Assembly (NCBI RefSeq): GCF_008630065.1
Contig: NZ_VWPL01000017.1
Span: forward strand, 1 to 64,000
Direction: 5' to 3'
DNA from: Blastochloris sulfoviridis
GTDB lineage: Bacteria > Pseudomonadota > Alphaproteobacteria > Rhizobiales > Xanthobacteraceae
DNA length: 64,000 nucleotides
Positions within the stretch are counted from its first letter, which is position 1, and the number at the start of each line of letters is the position of its first letter. A program made the translations under genes and the position numbers. This document shows, piece by piece, positions 50,394-59,153 of the stretch. Under the pieces are notes generated by a model. That model saw only the letters and a list, made by a program, of their open reading frames with translations. It had not been told where the DNA came from and did no database searches.

Positions 50394-51488
50394 TCACCCC
50401 GGCAGCTTCGGCGCCGGCAGAACGGTCTCGGGCCGGCGGAAGCCTTCGGCGAGCGGCAGCGGCAGCGCCGGGATCTCGACGCCCTCGGCGAGCGCCACAC
50501 GCCGCCGGAACAGGCCGCGATTGACGAAGTGCGGATCGGCCAGCGCCTCCTCCAGCGTCGCCACCACCGTGGCGCAGCAATTGGCGGCCTTGAGAATCGG
50601 CCCCCAGTGCGACGCCGGCTGGCTGCGCACCAGCGCGGCGATGGCCGCGCCGGTCGCTGCCGGATCCTTCGTGTCGTCCTGCAGGTCTTCCGGCAGGCCG
50701 ACCGCCGTGCAGAACGTCTCCCAGAACTTGTCCTCCAGCGACCCGCAGGCGACGAGACGGTCGTCGGCGGTGGGATAGAGCCGGTAGCGCGGCGACTCGG
50801 CGGTCGGCCCGGCGTGGGTGATGGTGGCAGAAGCCGCCCTGCCCCAGTGATAGGCGAGATTGAGCCAGCCGAACGTGAACATGGCGTCGGTCATGCCGAT
50901 GTCGATCCGGCAGCCCTGCCCCGTCTTGTCGCGCTGCAGCAGCGCCAGCAGGATGTTGATCACCGCCGGCATGGTGCCGCCGCCGATGTCGGCCGCGTGC
51001 ACCGGCGGCAGGGCCGGATTGGCAACCGGCGTGTCGGCGAGCAGGCCCGCGGTCGCCACGAAATTGAGGTCGTGGCCGGCCTCCTGGGCGCGCGGCCCCT
51101 CCTGGCCGTAGCCGGAGATCGAGCAATAGATCAGGCGCGGATTGATCGCCTTGACGTCGTCATAGCCCAGGCCGTGGCGGGCCATCACCCCGGGGCGGAA
51201 CTGCTCGATCAGGATGTCGGCGCGCGCGATCAACGGCCGCAAGGCTTCGACCTGCGCCTTGTCCTTGAAGTCGACGACGTAGCCCTGCTTGCCGCGGTTG
51301 AGCATGGCGAACGGCATCGCCGTGCCGCCGATCTGCGGGGAGAAGCCGCGCATCGACTCGCCGTCCGGCCGCTCGATCTTGATCACCTCGGCGCCGGCCT
51401 CGGCCAGCATCAGGGCGGCGAGCGGCCCGGGCAGCAGCGTGGAAAAATCGAGCACGACAAGGCCCGACAGCGGCAAGGTGGGGGACAT
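50394..51488 (-). CDS. CaiB/BaiF family CoA-transferase
   Basis: The 364-residue protein belongs to the family III CoA-transferases and alpha-methylacyl-CoA racemases. It begins with the typical LSGLVVLDFSTLLPGPLAAL, then LAEAGAEVIKIERPDG. ISGYGQEGPRAQEAGHDLNF follows, in which the Asp before LNF is the catalytic position. It is the right size for a racemase-like member (about 360 residues). The substrate is not fixed by sequence. It is divergent from an HpcH/HpaI-type lyase gene, so the two may act on the same CoA ester. Confidence 0.9.
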   Translation of the reverse strand: MSPTLPLSGLVVLDFSTLLPGPLAALMLAEAGAEVIKIERPDGESMRGFSPQIGGTAMPFAMLNRGKQGYVVDFKDKAQVEALRPLIARADILIEQFRPGVMARHGLGYDDVKAINPRLIYCSISGYGQEGPRAQEAGHDLNFVATAGLLADTPVANPALPPVHAADIGGGTMPAVINILLALLQRDKTGQGCRIDIGMTDAMFTFGWLNLAYHWGRAASATITHAGPTAESPRYRLYPTADDRLVACGSLEDKFWETFCTAVGLPEDLQDDTKDPAATGAAIAALVRSQPASHWGPILKAANCCATVVATLEEALADPHFVNRGLFRRRVALAEGVEIPALPLPLAEGFRRPETVLPAPKLPG

Positions 51489-51638
51489 CGGCGGCCTATC
51501 CGGCAGGTTGAGGGAGGACGGTTGCGGCAGTAACCTGTCGCGTAACCGCCGCCACCAGCGCGGTCAATCCGCGACCAAAGCAGGACTTCCGCGCCATTCC
51601 GGCATGGGCTACGCGGTATCTTCGGGAGGACCACGCCA

Positions 51639-52682
51639 ATGAAGCTGCCGCGCGATTTCTTCAAGCCCCTCGCCATCGGCGCCCCCGCTCCCCTGCGCGA
51701 GCTGCCGGTGCGGCTGGAGCGCATGATCCATTTCGTGCCGCCGCACATGGAGAAGGTGCGCGCCAAGGTGCCCGACCTGATCGCCAAGGTCGACGTGGTG
51801 CTGGGCAATCTGGAGGACGCCATCCCGATCGAGGCCAAGGAGGCGGCGCGGCGCGGCTTCATCGAGATGGCCAAGGCGTCCGACTTCGGCTCGACCGGCC
51901 TGTGGACCCGCATCAACGCCTTGAACTCGCCCTGGGTGCTCGACGATCTGTTCGAGATCGTCCGCGAGGTCGGCGACAAGCTCGACGTGGTGATGCTGCC
52001 CAAGGTCGAGGGACCGTGGGACATCCATTATCTCGACCAGCTCCTGGCCCAGCTCGAAGCCCGCCATCAGGTGAGAAAGCCGATCCTGATCCACGCGATC
52101 CTGGAGACCGCCGAGGGCGTCAAGAATGTCGAGGCCATCGCCGCGGCCTCCCCGCGCATGCACGGCATGAGCCTGGGCCCGGCCGATCTTGCCGCCTCGC
52201 GGGCGATGAAGACCACGCGGGTCGGCGGCGGTCACCCGGACTATCGGGTGCTGGCGGACGCCACCGAGGCCGGCTCAGCCCGCGCCAGCGCCCAGCAGGA
52301 TCTGTGGCACTACACGGTGGCCAAGATGGTCGATGCCTGCGCGTCGGCCGGCATCAAGCCGTTCTACGGCCCGTTCGGCGACTTCTCCGACGAGGCCGCC
52401 TGCGAGGCGCAGTTCCGCAACGCCTTCCTGATGGGATGCGCCGGCGCGTGGTCGCTGCACCCGACCCAGATCGACATCGCCAAGAAGGTGTTCTCGCCCG
52501 ACCCCGGCGAGGTGCGCTTCGCCAAGAAAATCCTCGACGCCATGCCTGACGGCTCGGGCGCGGTGATGATCGACGGCAAGATGCAGGACGACGCCACCTG
52601 GAAGCAGGCCAAGGTGATCGTCGACCTCGCCCGCATCGTCGCCGCCAAGGACCCCAAGCTCGCCGCCGAATACGGGCTGTGA
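51639..52682 (+). CDS. HpcH/HpaI aldolase, citrate lyase beta / malyl-CoA lyase type
   Basis: The 347-residue protein has the CitE-like barrel with [20 protein letters not shown], where the acidic pair binds metal. It also has [31 protein letters not shown] and [15 protein letters not shown]. CoA-ester lyases such as L-malyl-CoA/beta-methylmalyl-CoA lyase have this layout. ATG 51639 is preceded by GGGAGGACCACGCC. Together with the divergent CaiB-type transferase it could belong to C4/C5-CoA metabolism; this is inference from the neighbours only. Confidence 0.85.
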   Translation: MKLPRDFFKPLAIGAPAPLRELPVRLERMIHFVPPHMEKVRAKVPDLIAKVDVVLGNLEDAIPIEAKEAARRGFIEMAKASDFGSTGLWTRINALNSPWVLDDLFEIVREVGDKLDVVMLPKVEGPWDIHYLDQLLAQLEARHQVRKPILIHAILETAEGVKNVEAIAAASPRMHGMSLGPADLAASRAMKTTRVGGGHPDYRVLADATEAGSARASAQQDLWHYTVAKMVDACASAGIKPFYGPFGDFSDEAACEAQFRNAFLMGCAGAWSLHPTQIDIAKKVFSPDPGEVRFAKKILDAMPDGSGAVMIDGKMQDDATWKQAKVIVDLARIVAAKDPKLAAEYGL

Positions 52683-52870
52683 CGCGGTTTCCGGACATCC
52701 GGTTTCCGGTGCGCCACGTACCGGGATCCGGGCGCGATCACCGGCGGTCCGGACCGGACCGATCACAACCTGCTGATGCGGCACGAAACCCGTTTCCCGC
52801 AACCGGTGCGGCGCCTTGACACCCTTTCGGTGGTCTCATAGGTGACCAGCCGTCCGGGGTTCGGGTCGCA

Positions 52871-53200
52871 ATGAAAGCAAGGGTCGCCAAATTCCGCATC
52901 GGCGCTGTGGTCCGTCACCGCTACCATCCGTTTCGCGGCGTCGTGTTCGACGTCGATCCCGTCTTCAACAACACCGAGGACTGGTGGCTCGCCATCCCGG
53001 CAGAGACCCGGCCCGACAAGAACCAGCCCTTCTACCATTTGTTCGCCGAGAGCGCCGACACCGAGTACGTCGCCTACGTCTCCGAGCAGAACCTGCTGCC
53101 CGACACCTCCGGCGAGCCGGTCCGCCATCCGCAGGTGGCCGAGGTGTTCGAGGCCGATGGCCAGGGCGGCTATCGCACCCGCTCCACGGTGATGCACTGA
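52871..53200 (+). CDS. hspQ: Heat shock protein HspQ
   Basis: HspQ is a small hemimethylated-DNA-binding-like protein that enhances Lon protease toward certain substrates. The 109-residue protein has AKFRIGAVVRHRYHPFRGVV, the family core DVDPVFNNTEDWW, QPFYHLFAE and YVAYVSEQNLL. The ATG at 52871 matches the family start. It is monocistronic and ends before a strong hairpin shared with the convergent IalB-like gene. Confidence 0.94.
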   Translation: MKARVAKFRIGAVVRHRYHPFRGVVFDVDPVFNNTEDWWLAIPAETRPDKNQPFYHLFAESADTEYVAYVSEQNLLPDTSGEPVRHPQVAEVFEADGQGGYRTRSTVMH

Positions 53201-53235
53201 GCGCGACGCACGGAACCCTCCACCACACTAACGAA

Positions 53236-53260
53236 AAGGGCGCGCCGCCGGCGCGCCCTT
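53236..53260. terminator. Bidirectional hairpin between hspQ and the IalB-like gene
   Basis: AAGGGCGCGCC-GCC-GGCGCGCCCTT is a perfect 11-bp stem with a 3-base loop. It lies between two convergent stop codons, with an A-run before it and TTCGC after it. It is the best intrinsic-terminator-like hairpin in the window. Confidence 0.65.
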
Positions 53261-53285
53261 CGCAAATCGGCATAGGCTGCTGAGA

Positions 53286-53999
53286 TTACTTCGGCGCGGC
53301 GGCGCTCGGCGTTCCGCCGCCCTGTTCGAGCAGCTTCTTGCGCAGTTCCTCGGCGCGCTTCTGCATCTCGTCCTGCAGCTTCTTCTGCTGCTCCTCGACC
53401 GCCTTGGGGTCGAGCGGCGGACCATCATACGCCTTGGTGAAGCCCGCAAGCGGGATCGGGAAGCTCACCGGCCGGCCGGCCTGGTTGACCACCTGGATCG
53501 CCACCCCCTGCGCCGCCTTCAGCTTCTTCACGAAGTCGGCATCGATCTCCAGCTCGCCGAAGCAGCCGTTCGGGAAGCAGATGGTAAACTTGCCATTGAC
53601 CGGCGGCTGCTTTTCAACCACCACCCGGAAGCCCGGCTGCAACTGCACGGTCAGCGGCGTCACGACGGCAAAGGTTTTCTTCGGCTCGCCCTTGGTTTCG
53701 CGCACCAGCACCGACGCCAGGAACTGCCCCGTCTCGGCACGGAGCTCCATGGTAACGAGGCAGATCTCCTTCTTGGCCTCCTTATCGGTGCTGCACAGCT
53801 TGGTCCAGGGCGAGGAAATGAGCTGCGGCGCCTGGGCCTGCTCGCCCGGCTTCGGAGCCGGCTTGGGCACGACAGGCTGGGCCGGGGCGGTTTGGGCCGA
53901 GGCTTCGGCAGCGAAACCGATGGCCAGCAGCGCCGTGGCGACCGATAGAGCGAGGCGGCGCGCCGTCGGCTGCAACGCGGACCGGATCGGGAACATCAT
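53286..53999 (-). CDS. Invasion-associated locus B (IalB) family exported protein
   Basis: The 237-residue product has a signal peptide (RRLALSVATALLAIGFAAEASAQ, about 14-36) and a proline-rich linker. The IalB-like domain carries SSPWTKLCS, EICLVTMELRAETGQFLASV and NGKFTICFPNGCFGELEID; its cysteine pairs are typical. The tail (200-237) is a charged coiled coil (EEQQKKLQDEMQKRAEELRK). ATG 53999 has GAGGGAG upstream. IalB proteins lie in the envelope of many Rhizobiales, including free-living ones; the function outside Bartonella is unclear. Confidence 0.9.
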   Translation of the reverse strand: MMFPIRSALQPTARRLALSVATALLAIGFAAEASAQTAPAQPVVPKPAPKPGEQAQAPQLISSPWTKLCSTDKEAKKEICLVTMELRAETGQFLASVLVRETKGEPKKTFAVVTPLTVQLQPGFRVVVEKQPPVNGKFTICFPNGCFGELEIDADFVKKLKAAQGVAIQVVNQAGRPVSFPIPLAGFTKAYDGPPLDPKAVEEQQKKLQDEMQKRAEELRKKLLEQGGGTPSAAAPK

Positions 54000-54252
54000 G
54001 CGGAACTCCCTCGTGCGCCTGCGCAGTTCCTCGAACCGCGATTCCGACGCTTTAGGCGGTCCTTCACGGCGAATTGAGGCATCAGCGTGGCGTGGCGGCA
54101 CGGCCGGGCTGCCGAAGGCCCCGAATCCCGCCATGCTGCCGCCCGAGGGTGGGGACAGGGTCCGCACGCAACGGCCGTGCCGCGTGGAATGTTGCGGTGC
54201 GCCGCCTGCCGATCGCCCGCCGACCATAGGTTTCGCCAGCGCCGGGTCCGCC

Positions 54253-56100
54253 ATGCCTCGCCCCGCTTTCATGCCTCGCCCCGCTTTGCCTCGCCGCTGG
54301 GCCGCTTTGTTCGCTCTGATTGCCGCCCTCGTTGGCGGTTTCGTCGGTCCGGTGGCGGCGGCCGGACCGACGCACGCCATCGCCAACCACGCCCTGGCGA
54401 TGCACGGCGAGCCGGCGCTGCCGGCCAGCTTCCAGGCCCTACCCTATGTCAAGCCGGATGCGCCCAAGGGCGGGCGGCTGGTGCAGGGCGTGGTGGGCAC
54501 GTTCGACAGCCTCAACCCGCTGATCGTTCGCGGCACGCCGGCCGCCGGCATCCGCTCCTACGTGGTCGAAAGCCTGCTCGCCCGCAATCTCGACGAGCCC
54601 TTCACACTCTATGGCCTGCTCGCCCAGTCGATGGAGACCGACGCCGAGCGCACCTTCGTCGCCTTCACGCTCGACCCCCGGGCGCGCTTCTCCGACGGCC
54701 GGCCGGTCACGCCCGAGGACGTGGTGTTCTCGTATCGATTGCTGCGCGACAAGGGCCGGCCCAACCACCGCACCTATTATGCCAAGGTCAAGTCGGTCGA
54801 GGTGACCGGCGAGCGCACGGTGCGCTTCGACCTCAAAGGCTCCGACGACCGCGAGCTGCCGCTGATCCTCGGCCTGATGCCGGTGCTGCCCCGCCATGCC
54901 CTCGATCCCGAGACCTTCGACCAGACCAGCCTCGCCCCGCCGCTCGGCAGCGGCCCCTATGTCGTCGCCGAGGTCCGCCCAGGCGACTCGCTCACGCTTC
55001 GCCGCAACCCCGACTATTGGGGCCGCGACCTGCCGATCAATCGCGGCCTCTACAATTTCGACGAGATCCGCTTCGACTATTACCGCGACGCCAACACCCA
55101 TTTCGAGGCATTCAAGCGCGGGCTTTACGACGTGCGCTTCGAAACCGACCCCGGCCGCTGGAAGACCGGCTACGATTTCCCGGCCGTCCGCGACGGACGG
55201 ATCGTGCGCGAAAGCGCCTCGGACGGCCTGCCCGAGCCGGTCACCGGCTTCGTGTTCAATCTGCGGCGGCGGCTGTTCGCCGACGTGCGGGTACGGCAGG
55301 CGCTGATCGAGCTGTTCGATTTCGAGTGGCTCAACACTAGCTACTATTTCGGCGCCTATCGCCGCACCGGCAGCTTCTTCCAGGGCTCGGACCTGTCCGC
55401 CCTCGGCCGGCCGGCGAGCGAGGCCGAGCGCCGCCTGCTCGCCCCCTTCGCCGACGCCGTCCGCCCCGAGGTGATGGACGGCACCTACGCCCCGCCGGTC
55501 TCCGACGGCTCGGGGCGCGACCGCGACAGCCTGAAGCGGGCGCTGGACCGGCTGGACGCCGCCGGCTACCAGCTCGACCGCGGCACGCTGCGCACCAAAC
55601 GCGGCGAACCCCTCTCGTTCGAGATCCTGGTCGCCACCAAGGACCAGGAGCGGCTCGCGCTGGCCTATGCGCGGATGGCGCAGCGGGCGGGGGTCAGCGC
55701 CTCGGTACGCCTTGTCGACAGCGTGCAGTACGAGCGCCGCCTGCAGACCTACGACTTCGACATGATCCTCAATACCTGGACGCCGTCGCTGTCGCCAGGC
55801 AACGAGCAGGCGTTCTATTTCGGCTCCAAGGCGGCCGACGTGCCGGGCACCCGCAACTACATGGGCGCCAGGAATCCGGCCGTCGACGCCATGATCGAGG
55901 CGGTGCTGGCGGCGCGCGACCGCGAGGCGCTGGTGGTGGCGGTGCGCGCGCTCGACCGGGCGCTGATCTCCGGCCTCTACATCATCCCGCTGTTCCACCT
56001 GCCGGACATCTGGCTCGCCCGCTGGCAGACCATCGGCCGACCGGAGAAGACCTCGCTTTACGGTCCCCTCCCCGAAACATGGTGGCGTGTGGCACCCTAG
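54253..56100 (+). CDS. Extracellular solute-binding protein, family 5 (YejA-like)
   Basis: The 615-residue periplasmic binding protein of a peptide-type ABC importer has a duplicated MPRPA(F/L) start. ATGs at 54253 and 54271 are both possible. A signal peptide (LFALIAALVGGFVGPVAAAG) follows. Family features are MHGEPALPASFQALPYVKPD and PKGGRLVQGVVGTFDSLNP. FYFGSKAADVPGTRNYMGAR near the end is close to YejA, which takes microcin C-like peptides. No permease or ATPase genes are adjacent, so it must use components encoded elsewhere. Confidence 0.92.
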   Translation: MPRPAFMPRPALPRRWAALFALIAALVGGFVGPVAAAGPTHAIANHALAMHGEPALPASFQALPYVKPDAPKGGRLVQGVVGTFDSLNPLIVRGTPAAGIRSYVVESLLARNLDEPFTLYGLLAQSMETDAERTFVAFTLDPRARFSDGRPVTPEDVVFSYRLLRDKGRPNHRTYYAKVKSVEVTGERTVRFDLKGSDDRELPLILGLMPVLPRHALDPETFDQTSLAPPLGSGPYVVAEVRPGDSLTLRRNPDYWGRDLPINRGLYNFDEIRFDYYRDANTHFEAFKRGLYDVRFETDPGRWKTGYDFPAVRDGRIVRESASDGLPEPVTGFVFNLRRRLFADVRVRQALIELFDFEWLNTSYYFGAYRRTGSFFQGSDLSALGRPASEAERRLLAPFADAVRPEVMDGTYAPPVSDGSGRDRDSLKRALDRLDAAGYQLDRGTLRTKRGEPLSFEILVATKDQERLALAYARMAQRAGVSASVRLVDSVQYERRLQTYDFDMILNTWTPSLSPGNEQAFYFGSKAADVPGTRNYMGARNPAVDAMIEAVLAARDREALVVAVRALDRALISGLYIIPLFHLPDIWLARWQTIGRPEKTSLYGPLPETWWRVAP

Positions 56101-56115
56101 ACCAAGAGGTGCAAA

Positions 56116-57639
56116 GTGATTCTCGAACGTGACGGCAGCGGGAGCGGTCTCACCGGCCGGGTGACGCTCGATCAGATCTTCCGGCGTGTCGCGGCAGAGC
56201 GGCCCGAGGCCGTCGCCTTGGCCGAGCGGGTCGGCGGCGAGGTGCGACGGCTGACCTATGCCCGCGTCGAGCACGCGGTCTCGGTGCTCGCCTCGCGGCT
56301 GGTGGCGCTCGGCCTGCCGCAGGATTCGGTCGTCGCGCTGCAGGGCGGCACCGGGATGGTGCAGGTGGTGGCGCTCCTCGCCGCGCTGCGCGCCGGCCTG
56401 ATCGCGATGATGGTGCCCGAGCTGTGGCGCGAGGCGGACCTGACGCCGGCCATCGAGGGCTGCGGCACGCGGGCACTGATCTCGCTCGGGCCGTCCGACG
56501 ACCTGCCGCTGACCCACTGCCGGGCCGCCGCCGAAGTGTTCTCCGTCCGCTTCGTCTGCGTGATGCAGGACGAGGCGCCGGACGGCGTCGTGCCGCTCGG
56601 CAGCCTGGAGTCCCTCGTCGATGGCGAGGTCGGCCGCCTGCCGGGCTACCGGTCCGGCAATCCGGCCGAGCACGTTGCGGTGCTGACCTGGGACGTCGGG
56701 CCGGACGGCCCCTATGTCGTTGCCCGCTCGCATCAGGCGCTGATCGCCGGTGCGGTGCCGGTCCTGCTCGCCGGCCGGCTCGACCTCACGACCGCGCTGG
56801 TATCGACGATCGCACCGTCGAGCTTCGCCGGCCTCGCCGCGAGCGTGGTGGTGTGGCTGCTCACCGGCGGCTCGCTGATGCTCGCCGAGCCGGCCGACAC
56901 CGCGACCGTGGTGGAGACCGCCGCCTTGGCGGACGCGACCCACCTGCTGGTGCCGGCCGGTGTCGGCAGTTCGCTGTCGGCCGAGGGCCTGTTCGCCCGC
57001 TGCGGAGACTTGCGCGGCGTGCTGCTGCTGAACCGCGCCCCCGAGCAGGCGCCGGCGCCGTGGCATGCCGAGCCCATCTGCGCCATCGACCTCACCGCCT
57101 GGGGCGAGGCGGCGCTGCTGGCGCGCCGCCGCGAGGGACCGGAGGCGCGCGCCGCCATTCCCACCCGCGCGCACGCCGCGGCTGGCGCCGACCCGGTGGC
57201 GGCAAGCGTGGCCGGCCACCGCACGCTGCAGGGCACGCTCGCCGTCTCCGGCGCGATGGTGCCGAGCGTCGCCTATCCGGTGCCGGCCGGCACCGGCCTG
57301 CCCCTGGTCGCCGACAGCGCCTACGACACCGGCTGGACCTGCCACCCCGACCCCGGCGGTGCCGGCTTGATCTCCGACGCGCCGCCGCGCGGCGTGGCCC
57401 GCGTCGGCGGCTACCGGGTGTCGCTGCGCGACGCCGAGGCCAAGCTGTCGAAGCTGGCCGACGCGCCGGTCGAGGTGGCGGCGCTGCCGCACCGGGTGCT
57501 CGGCCAGCGGGTCGTCGCCACTACCGAAGGCAAGGTCGATCCGGCCGCCGCCGCGGCGCTGCCGCTGGTCGGGGTCTCTCCCGCCAAAGCGCCATCTGCG
57601 GGGACCGCGTCGTCAACCAGGACGCGACGCCCCGCTTGA
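56116..57639 (+). CDS. Degenerate AMP-binding (ANL superfamily) protein
   Basis: The 507-residue product (GTG at 56116 after AAGAGGTGC) has the layout of an acyl-CoA synthetase N-domain: LDQIFRRVAAERPEAVALAE, LTYARVEHAVSVLASRLVAL and QVVALLAALRAGLIAMMVP. The ATP-binding P-loop, normally TSGTTGxPK, reads TWDVGPDGPYVVARSHQ at 191-207, with Ser/Thr and the catalytic Lys lost. The (F/Y)GxTE and C-terminal Lys motifs are also missing. It is therefore likely a non-catalytic paralogue of an enzyme found in related rhizobia. It lies 15 bp after the binding-protein gene. Confidence 0.75.
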   Translation: MILERDGSGSGLTGRVTLDQIFRRVAAERPEAVALAERVGGEVRRLTYARVEHAVSVLASRLVALGLPQDSVVALQGGTGMVQVVALLAALRAGLIAMMVPELWREADLTPAIEGCGTRALISLGPSDDLPLTHCRAAAEVFSVRFVCVMQDEAPDGVVPLGSLESLVDGEVGRLPGYRSGNPAEHVAVLTWDVGPDGPYVVARSHQALIAGAVPVLLAGRLDLTTALVSTIAPSSFAGLAASVVVWLLTGGSLMLAEPADTATVVETAALADATHLLVPAGVGSSLSAEGLFARCGDLRGVLLLNRAPEQAPAPWHAEPICAIDLTAWGEAALLARRREGPEARAAIPTRAHAAAGADPVAASVAGHRTLQGTLAVSGAMVPSVAYPVPAGTGLPLVADSAYDTGWTCHPDPGGAGLISDAPPRGVARVGGYRVSLRDAEAKLSKLADAPVEVAALPHRVLGQRVVATTEGKVDPAAAAALPLVGVSPAKAPSAGTASSTRTRRPA

Positions 57640-57862
57640 CTTGCAACCGAAAATGCATGCGAATTCTGGCCCATTGGGTCGGAGTCTCGCAGGCCGGTCG
57701 CCGGAACTTCCGTTCCCGAACAGGTATCTTCGGCGAGGCCGGAATGCGGAATCGCGCAATGGCGCTGCAGATTCCGCAATATTGACGTGTTCTTTACGGG
57801 CACGTGCTCTCTACGGGCACGCGCTCCTTTTGGCGGATGTTCGAGGTTTGGAAACCTGAGAG

Positions 57863-59125
57863 ATGCGGCTCGACGGTCCGGTTCTGATCGTGACGCGGGA
57901 CGTCGCCGCGCCGATCGTCGACGAACTCTGTGCCGCGATCGACAGCGGCGCGGTGCCGGCCGTGCCGGTCGAGGCGCCCGCGGTGCTGCGCAGCACCGCC
58001 CCGGCTGCGGTGGTGGTTCTCGACGCCGCCGGCTGCGACGAGGCCGCCGACGAGCTCACCGCGGCTGTGCTGACGGCCGAGCATTTCGTGCCGCTGATCC
58101 GCCGCTGGTCGGTGGACGATGCCGAACGCATCGCCACGCTGTGGCTCGCCGCCGATGCCGGCGTGCAGCCGATCCTGACCGCGCTTGCGCGCGCCAACCG
58201 CGTGCGCACGCTGCTCTTGGAGACGCAGCGACGTCGGCGCATCGCCCGCGCTGCGGCGCTCAAGACGCCGGCCCTGCCCGACCCCTGGAGCGCGGTGCGC
58301 GACATCGCCGTGCTGGTGATCGACAATGGCACGATCCTGCCGCTGGTCGCGCCGATCTGCGCCGCGCGCGGCCTGTCGATGGTCGGCGCCCCGGCGACCA
58401 CGCTCGCCGGCACCTATCTCGAACTCCGCCATTTCGACGCGCTGGTGATCGGCCCATCGATCGATACGCTCTCCGCCGACAGCTTCCTCGCCTGGCTGCG
58501 CGACGATCCGCGCTGGAGCGACCTGCCGGCGTTCCGGCTGGTCGAGGATCCGGAGAGCGAGCCGGCCTTCGCCTCGCCCACCGAGGTGCTGGGCGTTCAC
58601 GATCCGCGCTTCGCCACAGCCTTCCCTGCCGCGGCCTGCCTCAACGCGTTCGCAGCCCTGCTGCCGTCGGTGATCCAGGACATGCACGGCGCCGGTCTCG
58701 CCGATCCGGACAGCGGCCTGCTGTGGCCCGAGGCGTTCCGCGCCGGCCTGATCCAGGCCATGGCGTGGTCGGACGCCAATGACCGCGACTTCACGGCCCT
58801 GCGGATTGCCACCGACACCGGCGGGCCGCTGCCGCACGGCGTGCCGCGCATGGTGGCCTGCCTGCTGCGGCGCTCCGATCTCGTGACCCGCATCGACGAC
58901 GGGCTGATGCTGGCGGTGCTGGTCGGCACCGAGCCCGACGCCGCCCAGCGCGTCGCCACCCGCATCTCGCGGGTGCTGTCGCACACCGTGCTGGCGGAAA
59001 CCGGCCAGATCGCGCCGCGCGTCGAGGTCGCCTGCCTCACGGCCGAGCCGGACGAGGCGCCGCAGGCCTTCCTCGCCCGCCTCACCAATCCGGACGAGGA
59101 CGAGTCACTGGCCGCCGCCGGGTGA
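57863..59125 (+). CDS. Protein with a degenerate GGDEF-like C-terminal domain
   Basis: The 420-residue protein has no signal peptide or membrane segment. Residues 1-160 look like an alpha/beta receiver-type module. From about 150, VLVIDNGTILPLVAPICAAR begins a second alpha/beta segment. The C-terminal part resembles a diguanylate cyclase domain. DPDSGLLWPEAFRAGLIQAM aligns with the usual DxLTGLxNRRAF start. RIDDGLMLAVL (343-353) sits where RxGGDEFxxxL is expected. The active GG(D/E)EF residues are lost, so c-di-GMP synthesis is unlikely. It may be a receptor or scaffold. It follows the ANL-like gene on the same strand. Confidence 0.65.
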   Translation: MRLDGPVLIVTRDVAAPIVDELCAAIDSGAVPAVPVEAPAVLRSTAPAAVVVLDAAGCDEAADELTAAVLTAEHFVPLIRRWSVDDAERIATLWLAADAGVQPILTALARANRVRTLLLETQRRRRIARAAALKTPALPDPWSAVRDIAVLVIDNGTILPLVAPICAARGLSMVGAPATTLAGTYLELRHFDALVIGPSIDTLSADSFLAWLRDDPRWSDLPAFRLVEDPESEPAFASPTEVLGVHDPRFATAFPAAACLNAFAALLPSVIQDMHGAGLADPDSGLLWPEAFRAGLIQAMAWSDANDRDFTALRIATDTGGPLPHGVPRMVACLLRRSDLVTRIDDGLMLAVLVGTEPDAAQRVATRISRVLSHTVLAETGQIAPRVEVACLTAEPDEAPQAFLARLTNPDEDESLAAAG

Positions 59126-59153
59126 AGCGGAACGCGCCGCCCCTCAAACACCC

